A stretch of DNA of 17,702 bases, taken from the NCBI GenBank assembly GCA_023128855.1, contig JAGMDE010000037.1, forward strand, positions 1 through 17,702. Reading direction: 5' to 3'. Shown piece after piece: positions 6,737-14,430 of the stretch; within the stretch, counting starts at the first letter, position 1, and each line of letters opens with the position of its first letter. Below the pieces are notes generated by a model. It did not search any database, was not told the DNA's origin, and was given only the letters and a program-made list of their open reading frames with translations. Position numbers and translations under genes: made by a program. The stretch is from Thermoplasmatales archaeon (GTDB taxonomy: Archaea > Thermoplasmatota > E2 > DHVEG-1).

Positions 6737-7750
6737 TCAGTGGGTTAACTGTACATATGATGAAAAATATCTGTCAGTAGTTAAAACAAGTTTAGGATTT
6801 ATCTTTGTTAAACCCTTGTTAAAGAGAATGATCGATTTACCTATTAGATCCCATTTTAAAAACATTTGATTAATAATTCTTGGATATTTGTGGGCAATTC
6901 CATTCGCAATACAAGTTCCTGCAACATCACCACTTAATAAAGCCCTATAAATTCCTTGCCCAGTATATGGAAAAGTTCCTACTGCCGAGTCACCAACAAA
7001 CAATATATTTTTATATTTAAACGGTCGATTCAGACCAACAGGGATCAGTCCACCAGTAATATAGTTAACATCTCCTTTTATTTTATTTTCTTCTTTAAAC
7101 TCCTCTAATAAATTTTTACATTTGTGAGTTTGGTTACTAAATAAAAAAATTCCGATATTGATTTCAGTTTTTTTTGGATTTCTTGGAAAAATCCAAAAAT
7201 AACCATTTTTTTCTGATGCGAAAAATTTAACTGTATGTGGATCAAAAAAATTAGAATTTTCCAGGGTTTGCTGATAAGATAAACCAGTTAATCCTTTTTT
7301 TAATCCTAATTCTTTTTTTATAAAACTTGGACATCCTGAGGCATCAATAATATAATTACCCTCCAGGTCATTAATTGAATTTATCTTATCATTTGTCTTA
7401 ATAACTGTACCTAGTTCTTCGGCCCTCCTTGCAAGCTGACAAACAAACTCTTGTCTATTTAGAACAAAACCCGTATTTTCTTCCACGTCGGTTATGATTT
7501 TTTTATTTCCAATTGTTACTTCCCCTCTAGTGATATGGTTGAAAATACTATTTTTTTCAGGAATCCATTTTGACCACTCTTCCTCTATAGAATGCGCTTC
7601 TCCGCATCTTCTTCCTTCACGGTTATAACCTATTTTTTTATGTTTTTCATGAACAACAACATCGAGAGATGGATTATTTTCCTTAAGAGCTATTGCTGTA
7701 CTCATACCTGCAATGCTTCCACCTACAATATCTATTTTTATTTGTATCAC
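6737..7750 (-). CDS. Geranylgeranyl reductase-family FAD-dependent oxidoreductase (copy 1)
   Basis: This is a 337-residue flavoprotein of the archaeal geranylgeranyl reductase family, which saturates the isoprenoid chains of membrane lipids. The N-terminal FAD motif is I-V-G-G-S-I-A-G-M-S (8-17), followed by the E-K-H pair ending beta 2. R-R-C-G-E-A-H follows at about 47-53, then I-D-A-S-G-C-P, the substrate-side segment G-Y-F-W-I-F-P-R, and the second FAD motif F-V-G-D-S-A-V-G-T-F-P-Y-T-G-Q-G-I. It is shorter than characterised reductases (about 390-450 residues) because the C-terminal part is reduced, so a different polyprenyl substrate is possible. The start is GTG; a stop codon lies three codons upstream and there is no nearby in-frame ATG. 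TATA-like sequence near 7799-7809 in the 114-nt gap suggests its own promoter. It is a tandem paralog of the next gene. Confidence 0.85.
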   Translation of the reverse strand: MIQIKIDIVGGSIAGMSTAIALKENNPSLDVVVHEKHKKIGYNREGRRCGEAHSIEEEWSKWIPEKNSIFNHITRGEVTIGNKKIITDVEENTGFVLNRQEFVCQLARRAEELGTVIKTNDKINSINDLEGNYIIDASGCPSFIKKELGLKKGLTGLSYQQTLENSNFFDPHTVKFFASEKNGYFWIFPRNPKKTEINIGIFLFSNQTHKCKNLLEEFKEENKIKGDVNYITGGLIPVGLNRPFKYKNILFVGDSAVGTFPYTGQGIYRALLSGDVAGTCIANGIAHKYPRIINQMFLKWDLIGKSIILFNKGLTKINPKLVLTTDRYFSSYVQLTH

Positions 7751-7864
7751 CTTAACTTATCGTTGTCTGTTAATCAATATCATCAGGTATGTATCCTTCT
7801 ATAATAAAGCATTTTTATAGGATTATATTTACTTTCCCCATTGAGTCAAAGAAGCAATTTATTT

Positions 7865-8880
7865 TTACAAATGTGTAATCTCTACAAAACTACCTAGTTT
7901 CCTTAATGAAAATAAAAATAACCTTGGATTAATCCTTCTAAATGCTAAATTAAAAGTAATGAAAGTTTTGCCAACAATTTCCCATTTAATAAATGCCTGA
8001 TTTATCATATGAGGGTATTTTTTTGCTTTTCCTTTTGAAATACATTTACCAGCAATATCGCCACTTAAAAGAGCACGGTATATACCCTGTCCAGAAAATG
8101 GGAAGGTTCCTACACCAGCATCCCCAACAAAAAGTATATTTTTATATTTAAAAGGTCTCTGTAACCCGACCGGAATTAGTCCTCCTGTAACATAATTTAC
8201 GTTCCCAGTAATATTATACTCTTTTTTAAATATCTCAAGGAATTCTTTAAGATTATAACCAAAATCTTTAATGAACCCTACACCAACGTTTAACTCTTTT
8301 TTCTCGGGATTTCTGGGAAATATCCAGAAATAACCATATCTTCCATCAAATTTTACTACTGCCTCATTGGGCTTAAAACAGTTTGAATTTTCTATAGTTT
8401 GTTGGAAAGAAACTGCTTTTATACCTTTATCAATTCCAATTTCTCTTTTTATCGAGCTTGGACAACCAGATGCATCAATGATATAATCACCATCTAGGTC
8501 ATTTGTCGATTTTATTTTATCATCTGTACATAACTCAACACCAAGTTTTTCAGCATTTTTTCCCAGTTGATTTATAAATTCTTGTCGGTTTAAAACAAAT
8601 GCAGTCCCAGGTTCTCTAGTAATCACTTTTTTATAATTCCCTATTATAACTTCTATTCTTAAAATAGTATTAAAAATACTCTTATCTTCTGGTGTCCATT
8701 TACTCCATTCACCTTCAATATTATGGGCCTCTCCACATCTTCTTCCTTCGTGATTATAACCTATCTTCTTATGTTTTTCATGAACAACTACTTTTATCGA
8801 ATTATTGTTTTCTTTAAGTGAGATGGCCGTACTTAGACCTGCAATACTTCCACCTACTATATCTACTCTAATAATATCAT
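7865..8880 (-). CDS. Geranylgeranyl reductase-family flavoprotein (copy 2) with frameshifted start
   Basis: The conserved frame runs from the stop at 7865 to at least 8875 and aligns along its length with copy 1, well over half identical by eye. It has I-V-G-G-S-I-A-G-L-S, R-R-C-G-E-A-H, I-D-A-S-G-C-P, G-Y-F-W-I-F-P-R and F-V-G-D-A-G-V-G-T-F-P-F-S-G-Q-G-I. There is no ATG, GTG or TTG before the FAD motif in this frame. The ATG at 8880 is one base out of frame and stops after five codons. Adding a single base between codons 2 and 4 would give M-I-x-I-R-V-D-I-V, aligning with M-I-Q-I-K-I-D-I-V of copy 1. Translation could start at ATT 8875, or the start is broken or misread. A start at the internal GTG (8626) would delete the FAD-binding motif and is unlikely. 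It lies 17 nt below the phosphoesterase stop, in the same run. Confidence 0.75.
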
Positions 8881-8897
8881 CTCTTAGAGAGTTTTCG

Positions 8898-9497
8898 TTA
8901 AATCATTTTAACATTTATGTCATCATTTATTTCAATTAAAGCTCCTTCTCCACGTTTTCCCATACTGCAGTTAACAACAGTTGTATTACCAATTTTTGTA
9001 ATACCTGGATCTTCATGAATATGTCCACATAATACAAGTTTTGGTTTGAATTTTTCAACAAGTATTTTTAATTCTTTGCTACCACCATGTATCCCAATAA
9101 ATGCTTTATCCTGCACCCCATATGGGGGAACATGAGATACTAATACACTATTTTCATCTAGTAACTTTTTTTCTTCGATAATTTTAAATTGATTGGTATC
9201 TACTCCATTAATACCAACAAATGGAATGCCCTTTTTTACTACTCTTTTCATCTCAATTTTTGTAGCTTTGCTATCGTCAATTCCTTTTCCTACATCGATG
9301 GTATCAATATTACCTGTTATTGCAAGTGTTTCAACAGGTATTTGATCTAAAAAGTTTCTAGCTAATTCTTCAGGACCAAACTGTGTTATATCTCCACAAA
9401 TAACAACAAGATCTGGTGAATATCTATCGATATTTTTTAAAAGAATGTTTAGCCTATGTTGAGATCCATGTATATCTGCTGTTGCTAATACCTTCAT
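8898..9497 (-). CDS. Calcineurin-like metallophosphoesterase
   Basis: This 199-residue protein has the full dinuclear-metal motif set: A-D-I-H-G (7-11), C-G-D-I-T-Q-F-G, I-T-G-N-I-D, V-S-H-V-P-P-Y-G and C-G-H-I-H-E-D. It resembles small archaeal Icc/YfcE-like phosphoesterases, whose substrates are mostly unknown. The ATG at 9497 is chosen because it overlaps the upstream glycosyltransferase stop as ATGA, a classic coupling arrangement, and puts the D-x-H strand right at the N-terminus. A GTG three codons earlier is possible. Translational coupling to the sugar-transferase gene makes a phosphorylated glycoside a reasonable substrate guess. That is inference from context only. Confidence 0.9.
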   Translation of the reverse strand: MKVLATADIHGSQHRLNILLKNIDRYSPDLVVICGDITQFGPEELARNFLDQIPVETLAITGNIDTIDVGKGIDDSKATKIEMKRVVKKGIPFVGINGVDTNQFKIIEEKKLLDENSVLVSHVPPYGVQDKAFIGIHGGSKELKILVEKFKPKLVLCGHIHEDPGITKIGNTTVVNCSMGKRGEGALIEINDDINVKMI

Positions 9498-10780
9498 TGT
9501 ACACACTTCTCTGGAGGCATCGCTTTAGACTCAGAGTGTTCTTTATAAATTGATTTTAGATAATCGAATTTTTCCTCAAATAGCCCTGCTTGTTTCTGTA
9601 TAACAACCTCAGCTTCATTGATATCCATGTCTTTTACCTCAGTTGCATAACTTACAAAACGCCCGATCCATAATGTTTTAAGTGAGTCAAGAAGTAGATA
9701 TTTATCAGAATCACTTTCAACATCTTTCCAAGCAGCAGCATAGTTATAGACAATTTTGATCCATAGCTCAGAATCAAAATTAGCATTATTAGTAACAGCG
9801 TTTTCTAGTTCGGAGATGATTTCTCCTGGCAAATAGTGACTCATAATCTTTTTTGAAGAGGCAAACTCTGTTTCAAATGATTGTTTCATTTCAGGAATAT
9901 TGACTCGCACCGGAATAGGTTTTTGACTAAAGCATTCTCGATCATATTTTGCATGCCACATCGGTGGTTTTGATTTCCAATGTTTCTCATAGTATTTAGC
10001 CAGGTTAAACATGCTTCCTGTTACTTTTCTGAACATTGGAATTAAAAATTTCTCTGGTTCAAGATAACGGGTTGTAGACTCATGGATTTTCAAAGAGAAC
10101 AAACCTTCTTTTACATACATTCCCTCGGCTGCTGCAACTGTTAATATAAATATATCAATACCAAAATCTGGTGGAAACAGAGGATGTTCGCGAAGTAATT
10201 CATAGAGGTTTCTTGATATCGCGTATTCTCCAGCAATTGGCTGTCTAATATCAATTCCATATAGTGCTCTAGTAAAAGGATAAACCAAGTTATTTGTAAT
10301 AACACCATCATTTTTGTCTCGAATGTAATATGGAACTGTAAGATCAGCCCTGCCATAAACGATAGGATTTGCGATAGTTTGCATCCATTGAGGTTTTGCG
10401 CTAAGGAGATCTCCATCCATTAAAACAACAGATTTAGCTTCGCATTCATGAGCTATCTCAAAGATAGTCATCACACCAGCGCCTTTGCCGCCGTCTGTTA
10501 TATCATGAGTAACAATCTTTTCTATCGAGCTGTACGGCTGAAAGAGATCTATTGTTTCGTCAGTTTTATCAGAAGACTTTGCACAGCAAATTACTATAGC
10601 CATTTTGTAGTCTGGAAAATACCTGTAAAGTCCTTCATTTATCACATTTAAAACATTAAGAACAGTCGCTTCTACATCTTTACAGAGTACACCGACTATT
10701 ATGTCCATCGGCTTCATTTCTTTACATTTTTCTACTAATTCTTCATCTAAACTAAGTCCTCTATTCCAATCTTGGTTCAT
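9494..10780 (-). CDS. Mannosylglycerate synthase-like glycosyltransferase (possible MggA/MggS-type)
   Basis: This 428-residue GT-A glycosyltransferase has G-G-K-G (97-100), the metal/sugar-nucleotide motif M-D-G-D (121-124), an acceptor-side P-I-A-G-E-Y-A (181-187), D-F-G-I-D-I (205-210) and a K-I-H-E segment (231-234). The layout recalls Rhodothermus mannosylglycerate synthase, including an alpha-helical C-terminal region. No signal peptide or membrane segment is seen, so it is cytosolic. It directly follows gpgS and its stop overlaps the phosphoesterase start. An AAGGAGG SD at 10790-10796 ends directly against an ATG at 10789 but stands 9 nt from the ATG at 10780, so the latter is taken as the start. 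The likely role is adding a second hexose to glucosyl(phospho)glycerate or making a related glycerate glycoside. Donor and acceptor are not readable from sequence. Confidence 0.72.
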   Translation of the reverse strand: MNQDWNRGLSLDEELVEKCKEMKPMDIIVGVLCKDVEATVLNVLNVINEGLYRYFPDYKMAIVICCAKSSDKTDETIDLFQPYSSIEKIVTHDITDGGKGAGVMTIFEIAHECEAKSVVLMDGDLLSAKPQWMQTIANPIVYGRADLTVPYYIRDKNDGVITNNLVYPFTRALYGIDIRQPIAGEYAISRNLYELLREHPLFPPDFGIDIFILTVAAAEGMYVKEGLFSLKIHESTTRYLEPEKFLIPMFRKVTGSMFNLAKYYEKHWKSKPPMWHAKYDRECFSQKPIPVRVNIPEMKQSFETEFASSKKIMSHYLPGEIISELENAVTNNANFDSELWIKIVYNYAAAWKDVESDSDKYLLLDSLKTLWIGRFVSYATEVKDMDINEAEVVIQKQAGLFEEKFDYLKSIYKEHSESKAMPPEKCVQ

Positions 10781-10789
10781 ATATCCCAT

Positions 10790-10796
10790 CCTCCTT
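10790..10796 (-). promoter_or_regulatory. Strong Shine-Dalgarno site of the second glycosyltransferase
   Basis: AAGGAGG on the minus strand begins within the gpgS stop codon (10796-10798). It has 9 nt spacing to the ATG at 10780 and none to the ATG at 10789, so it decides the start. The surrounding 13 nt, AGGAGGATGGGAT (10783-10795), are complementary to the C-rich loop of the candidate small RNA at 2222-2236 apart from a 2-nt bulge. Confidence 0.75.
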
Positions 10797-11995
10797 CATT
10801 TATTATCTGCAACTACAATGTCATATAATTGCTCTCTAATTTTCCTACGCGCAGACATAGTCCTCAACCAGTCTGGTATACGTGTACCAACTGGTTTTCT
10901 TAGATAACTTGTTCCAGCATTCATAATTTGTCTGCTAAATTTTTCTACGATAGTCTCCTCAAGATGCCTATCGTATTTTAAATTGTTAAAATGTGAATCA
11001 GCATGATAATTTCTGACGCTATCGCGAGCATGTCTCACATATAAAACTCTCAAAGACGTAAGCCATTCCTTAGAAATTTCTATATGGTCTTCTTCAATCA
11101 ATGCTCTAAGTAATGTTTTTAAAATATCACCAGTCATCTTTATTAAACCCTTATCGTCACCACCTAGTTTTTGATGCTTGTGATCATAAAAACCTAGGTC
11201 AGTTTGGCATATTCTTTTACTGGTCACGTTTCTGTACATTTCGGCCATGATGCCGATTTCAATACCCCAATCACCGGGTAAATCAACATCACTAGCAAGA
11301 TCACTTGTTAAAGCGAATTCTCCAGAAATTGGATATCTGAAGGAATGTAAAAATCTAATGAATTTTGTTTCATATCCAATATTGTCGATAATAGATCTAA
11401 GGAGAGGGTGAAGAAAAAGTCTGAAAACACGACCATACATAACTTGTTTCTCTAGATTTACCCTAGCATAGTACCCCTTATTAAATTTAAAATCAAGTTC
11501 AGGCTCTACAATTGGATACAATAATCTTGTGGGGATAGCTTCAGTATAACCAAGGATATCTGCATCATGAAGTGCAAAAGCATATGATTTAATGCTAGCA
11601 ATACCCATAGCAAGCCATACATCTCTTCCTTTTCCAGAATATTTTAAAAGATTTATTCCTCCGGATCTTAGCTCATTTAATAATTTCTCAATCTTTGGCC
11701 CATTACACCACATAACAAGCTTGGGAATCTCCAAATCTCTGAAAAATCGTTTAACATGTTCAAACTCTTTTTCATCACTTGCAGCAAGTGGAATAACCAC
11801 TTCGTTTAGATAACTACACTTGTTTAATCCTTTAACAATATTTTTAAGCGCATCGCTTTTTATTTCCTTATAAAGCATAGGCATTATAACAGAAACAGGT
11901 CTTTCAGCAGCTGCATCACTAACGGTTTTCACAAGCTTTTCTTTATCAACACAAAGCTCATGAAGTGTAGTAACTTCTTCCTGTTTTATATCCAT
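10796..11995 (-). CDS. gpgS: Glucosyl-3-phosphoglycerate synthase (GpgS-type, GT81)
   Basis: This is a 399-residue GT-A glycosyltransferase with the features of GpgS. They are V-S-V-I-M-P near the N-terminus (34-39), G-K-G-R-D (121-125), the D-x-D motif in H-D-A-D-I (143-147), P-I-S-G-E-F-A (222-228), D-W-G-I-E-I-G (242-248) and the characteristic D-H-K-H-Q-K-L-G-G-D-D-K-G (271-283). GpgS transfers glucose from an NDP-glucose donor to 3-phosphoglycerate, giving glucosyl-3-phosphoglycerate, the precursor of the osmolyte glucosylglycerate. Family members are known from archaea such as Methanococcoides burtonii. About 30 extra N-terminal residues precede the GT core. The gene starts 10 nt after the HAD phosphatase stop and is followed after 15 nt by a second glycosyltransferase. 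A mannosyl-3-phosphoglycerate synthase is a less likely alternative. Confidence 0.85.
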   Translation of the reverse strand: MDIKQEEVTTLHELCVDKEKLVKTVSDAAAERPVSVIMPMLYKEIKSDALKNIVKGLNKCSYLNEVVIPLAASDEKEFEHVKRFFRDLEIPKLVMWCNGPKIEKLLNELRSGGINLLKYSGKGRDVWLAMGIASIKSYAFALHDADILGYTEAIPTRLLYPIVEPELDFKFNKGYYARVNLEKQVMYGRVFRLFLHPLLRSIIDNIGYETKFIRFLHSFRYPISGEFALTSDLASDVDLPGDWGIEIGIMAEMYRNVTSKRICQTDLGFYDHKHQKLGGDDKGLIKMTGDILKTLLRALIEEDHIEISKEWLTSLRVLYVRHARDSVRNYHADSHFNNLKYDRHLEETIVEKFSRQIMNAGTSYLRKPVGTRIPDWLRTMSARRKIREQLYDIVVADNK

Positions 11996-12005
11996 ATTAT
12001 CACAT

Positions 12006-12653
12006 CTAAATATATTCTAATATTACTCTCATATCGTTAGTTACAACATCTGCATTTTTTTGAACTTCTTCAGGTGCATTGATTGCAATTCCTAGTCCAG
12101 CCCTTTTAATCATACCGATGTCTACTTTTCCATCACCAACCGCTATAGACTCATTAACAGGGATGCCAAGGTTATCACATAGTTGTTCTAACACATCACT
12201 TTTGCAGATGGAATATATCTTACCGCTGTAAAAATCCTTTGCAAGTTCTTTATTATGAATTTCTAGATCTCCATTGATAACATTATCATTTATTATAAGT
12301 TTATTTGCAAACGCATAATCTATTCCCAGTCTATCTTTTAAATCATCAGCTAAGAATTGATAACTATCAGTTGCAATTGCAGTCTTAATCTCTCTACTTT
12401 TTAACTCTTTTATGACTTCTTGCATATGATCTTGTATAGGCACTTTTCTAAATATTTCTAAAAACTCTTCTCTCGTAAATCCTTTTGATAATTTAGCAAT
12501 TTCAATACTTCTTTCATAAAAATCAATGCCATTATAATTTATCAATAGTACAAGCTCATCTATAAAACCCATTTTTTCTGCGATTACAAAGATGCCTCTA
12601 TCTTTGAGTAATGTACCATCCATGTCAAACATAACTAGTTTAAATCCGCTCAT
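12006..12653 (-). CDS. HAD-superfamily phosphatase (SerB-like; candidate glucosyl-3-phosphoglycerate phosphatase)
   Basis: This 215-residue protein has all four HAD motifs. The nucleophile loop is D-M-D-G-T (10-14), motif II is A-T-D-S (94-97), the motif III Lys lies in K-S-D-V-L-E (151-156), and motif IV is G-D-G-K-V-D-I-G-M-I (173-182). A helical C1 cap lies between motifs I and II, as in phosphoserine phosphatase. By sequence alone it could be SerB. Because it leads a run directly into gpgS, dephosphorylation of glucosyl-3-phosphoglycerate (GpgP role) is the better contextual guess. It is the first gene of the run and diverges from pheT across 107 nt. Minus-strand TATA-like elements near 12678-12697 predict a start within about 15 nt of the ATG. 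Confidence 0.8.
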   Translation of the reverse strand: MSGFKLVMFDMDGTLLKDRGIFVIAEKMGFIDELVLLINYNGIDFYERSIEIAKLSKGFTREEFLEIFRKVPIQDHMQEVIKELKSREIKTAIATDSYQFLADDLKDRLGIDYAFANKLIINDNVINGDLEIHNKELAKDFYSGKIYSICKSDVLEQLCDNLGIPVNESIAVGDGKVDIGMIKRAGLGIAINAPEEVQKNADVVTNDMRVILEYI

Positions 12654-12730
12654 TTTACTTCCAACTTCCGTCTTGCACTAATAAAGAATTTTTTAATAAC
12701 CTTTTTCACGCACTAAATTCCACCAAAATC

Positions 12731-12738
12731 AAATATAC
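12731..12738 (+). promoter_or_regulatory. TATA-like box of pheT
   Basis: AAATATAC has its centre about 26 nt upstream of the pheT ATG, so transcription should begin at or next to the start codon. There is no SD sequence, which fits leaderless translation. Confidence 0.55.
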
Positions 12739-12760
12739 CAAAAACTTATTTCACCTTCAT

Positions 12761-14398
12761 ATGCCAGTTGTAACATTTGACTATAATGACTTTGTAAATA
12801 TCCTTGGATATAAGATATCAAAAGAGAAGTTAATAGAAAGATTGCCGATGATCGGTGCTGATTTGGATAAGGTTGAAGATGATGAAATAAGTATGGAATT
12901 TTTTCCGGATAGGCCTGATCTTGCATCTGTTGAAGGCATAGCACGTGCATCTAGAGCCTTTTTTAACTTTGAAACAGGATTAAAAAAGTATGATGTCAAA
13001 AAATCAGATATTGTCTTAAATGTTGAACCGTCTGTTAAAAAAGTAAGACCCTTTGTGGTAACAGCTCTTGTTAAAAACGTGACTATGACCGATGAACTTA
13101 TTGCATCTCTAATGGAGTTGCAAGAAAAACTACATTTGGGACTTGGTAGAAATAGGAAAAAAGTTGCCATTGGTGTTCATAACTATGAGCCTGTTGAACC
13201 GCCGTTTACTTATAAGGCAGTGGATCCAGATTCAGTTGAATTTGTTCCTTTAAACAAAGTTGAATCAATGACCATGAGTGAGATACTTAAACGACATGAA
13301 AAAGGAGTTGATTATGCTTTCATATTGGAAGATTTTGACAAGCATCCATTGATTGTTGATAACTACAATAATGTACTTTCTTATCCTCCAATAATCAATG
13401 GCAGTCTCACAGAGGTTACACCTTTCACTACAGATCTTTTTATCGATGTTACAGGTAATGACAAAAAAGCAATAAATTATGCTTTGAACATTGTAGTAGC
13501 TTCACTTGCTGAGCGAGGAGGACAGATTTATAGCACTACAGTCAAAGATGGTGGAAAATCTTTCATTACGCCTGATTTAAATCCTGAAAAAAGACAGTTA
13601 TCAGTTGATTATGTAAACAAGATTCTAGGTACAAAACTGAATGCAAAGGAAGTAATTGCTTGTCTTAGGAAAATGGGATACAATGCTAGTGAATCAAGCA
13701 AAAACAGGCTAAATGTTGAAATTCCTGCCTGGCGAACTGATATTCTTCATGATATTGATCTTATAGAGGATGTATCTGTAGGCTATGGTTATGATAAATT
13801 TGATACAGATTTTCCTAAGGATCTAACTTTTGGCAGATCATTGCCAAATCGCAGTTTTTATGATGCGCTCAGAGACATTATGATTGGTCTTGGCTTTAAT
13901 GAAGTTACAACTTTTACTATTTCCAATGAGGAAGATGAATTCAAAAAGCTAGGTTTAAAAGCTAGTAATAGAGCCCAGATTGAGAATCCCATAGGAGCAG
14001 AATATTCTTGTATGCGTGTAGGTCTTGTTCCTTCACTTCTTAAAATTTTAAATCAGAATAAACATCATCCTTTACCTCAGCAGATTTTTGAACTTGGCAT
14101 AATAGTTGATAAGAATTTCAAAAATCAACGTTATCTTTCTTTTGTTAAGATAGATGCAAAGGCCAATTTTACTGAATGCAAATCTCTTGCAGATGCAGTT
14201 ATGAGAGATTCTGGAACAAAATATCAAATTAAGGATTATGATCATCCTGCTTTTGTAAAGGGCAGATGTGCATCAATTGTTAATAGAAACAAAGAAATCG
14301 GATTCTTTGGCGAATTACATCCTAAAACTATCTCAGAGTTTGAGTTGGAATATCCTATCATAGCATTTGAGATACAGGCTGACGCTCTCAATCAATAA
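12761..14398 (+). CDS. pheT: Phenylalanyl-tRNA synthetase beta chain, archaeal type
   Basis: This 545-residue protein has the length of archaeal/eukaryotic PheRS beta and lacks the long bacterial N-terminal EMAP and C-terminal anticodon-binding extensions. The N-terminal domain carries M-E-F-F-P-D-R-P-D-L-A-S-V-E-G-I-A-R-A at about residues 46-64. The B3/4 editing region follows, then the B5 domain (about 275-345, with C-L-R-K-M-G-Y), then the catalytic-like core (E-V-T-T-F-T-I-S-N, N-P-I-G-A-E-Y-S-C-M-R, F-E-L-G-I). The protein forms the alpha2-beta2 synthetase with PheS, whose gene is not in the window. It has its own TATA-like box and a leaderless-looking start, and diverges from the osmolyte-type operon. 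Confidence 0.96.
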   Translation: MPVVTFDYNDFVNILGYKISKEKLIERLPMIGADLDKVEDDEISMEFFPDRPDLASVEGIARASRAFFNFETGLKKYDVKKSDIVLNVEPSVKKVRPFVVTALVKNVTMTDELIASLMELQEKLHLGLGRNRKKVAIGVHNYEPVEPPFTYKAVDPDSVEFVPLNKVESMTMSEILKRHEKGVDYAFILEDFDKHPLIVDNYNNVLSYPPIINGSLTEVTPFTTDLFIDVTGNDKKAINYALNIVVASLAERGGQIYSTTVKDGGKSFITPDLNPEKRQLSVDYVNKILGTKLNAKEVIACLRKMGYNASESSKNRLNVEIPAWRTDILHDIDLIEDVSVGYGYDKFDTDFPKDLTFGRSLPNRSFYDALRDIMIGLGFNEVTTFTISNEEDEFKKLGLKASNRAQIENPIGAEYSCMRVGLVPSLLKILNQNKHHPLPQQIFELGIIVDKNFKNQRYLSFVKIDAKANFTECKSLADAVMRDSGTKYQIKDYDHPAFVKGRCASIVNRNKEIGFFGELHPKTISEFELEYPIIAFEIQADALNQ

Positions 14399-14401
14399 CT
14401 A

Positions 14402-14410
14402 TTTTATTTA
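14402..14410 (+). promoter_or_regulatory. TATA-like box of ttuA
   Basis: TTTTATTTA lies just after the pheT stop, centred about 25 nt upstream of the ttuA ATG. The 32-nt intergenic space has no SD, so ttuA is probably transcribed separately from pheT as a leaderless mRNA. Confidence 0.5.
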
Positions 14411-14430
14411 GAAGTTATTCTCGATTTTGA

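Noticed and set aside
7751..7864. Possible C/D-box-like CTGATGA in the spacer between the two flavoprotein genes
   Set aside because: The C-box purine is missing and there is no properly spaced D box or C'/D' pair; the spacer is better explained as a promoter.
7865..8626. Starting the second flavoprotein at the internal GTG 8626 (253 residues)
   Set aside because: The same frame upstream encodes the FAD-binding G-G-S-I-A-G and R-R-C-G-E-A-H segments, closely matching copy 1. A start here would remove essential parts.
10141..10416. A 91-codon alternative frame within the second glycosyltransferase
   Set aside because: It lies in another frame of a well-supported enzyme and covers its conserved P-I-A-G-E-Y-A region; nothing suggests it is translated.
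12781..13170. A 129-codon minus-strand frame inside pheT
   Set aside because: It is fully antisense to the conserved N-terminal region of PheT, with low-complexity composition and no promoter or SD.
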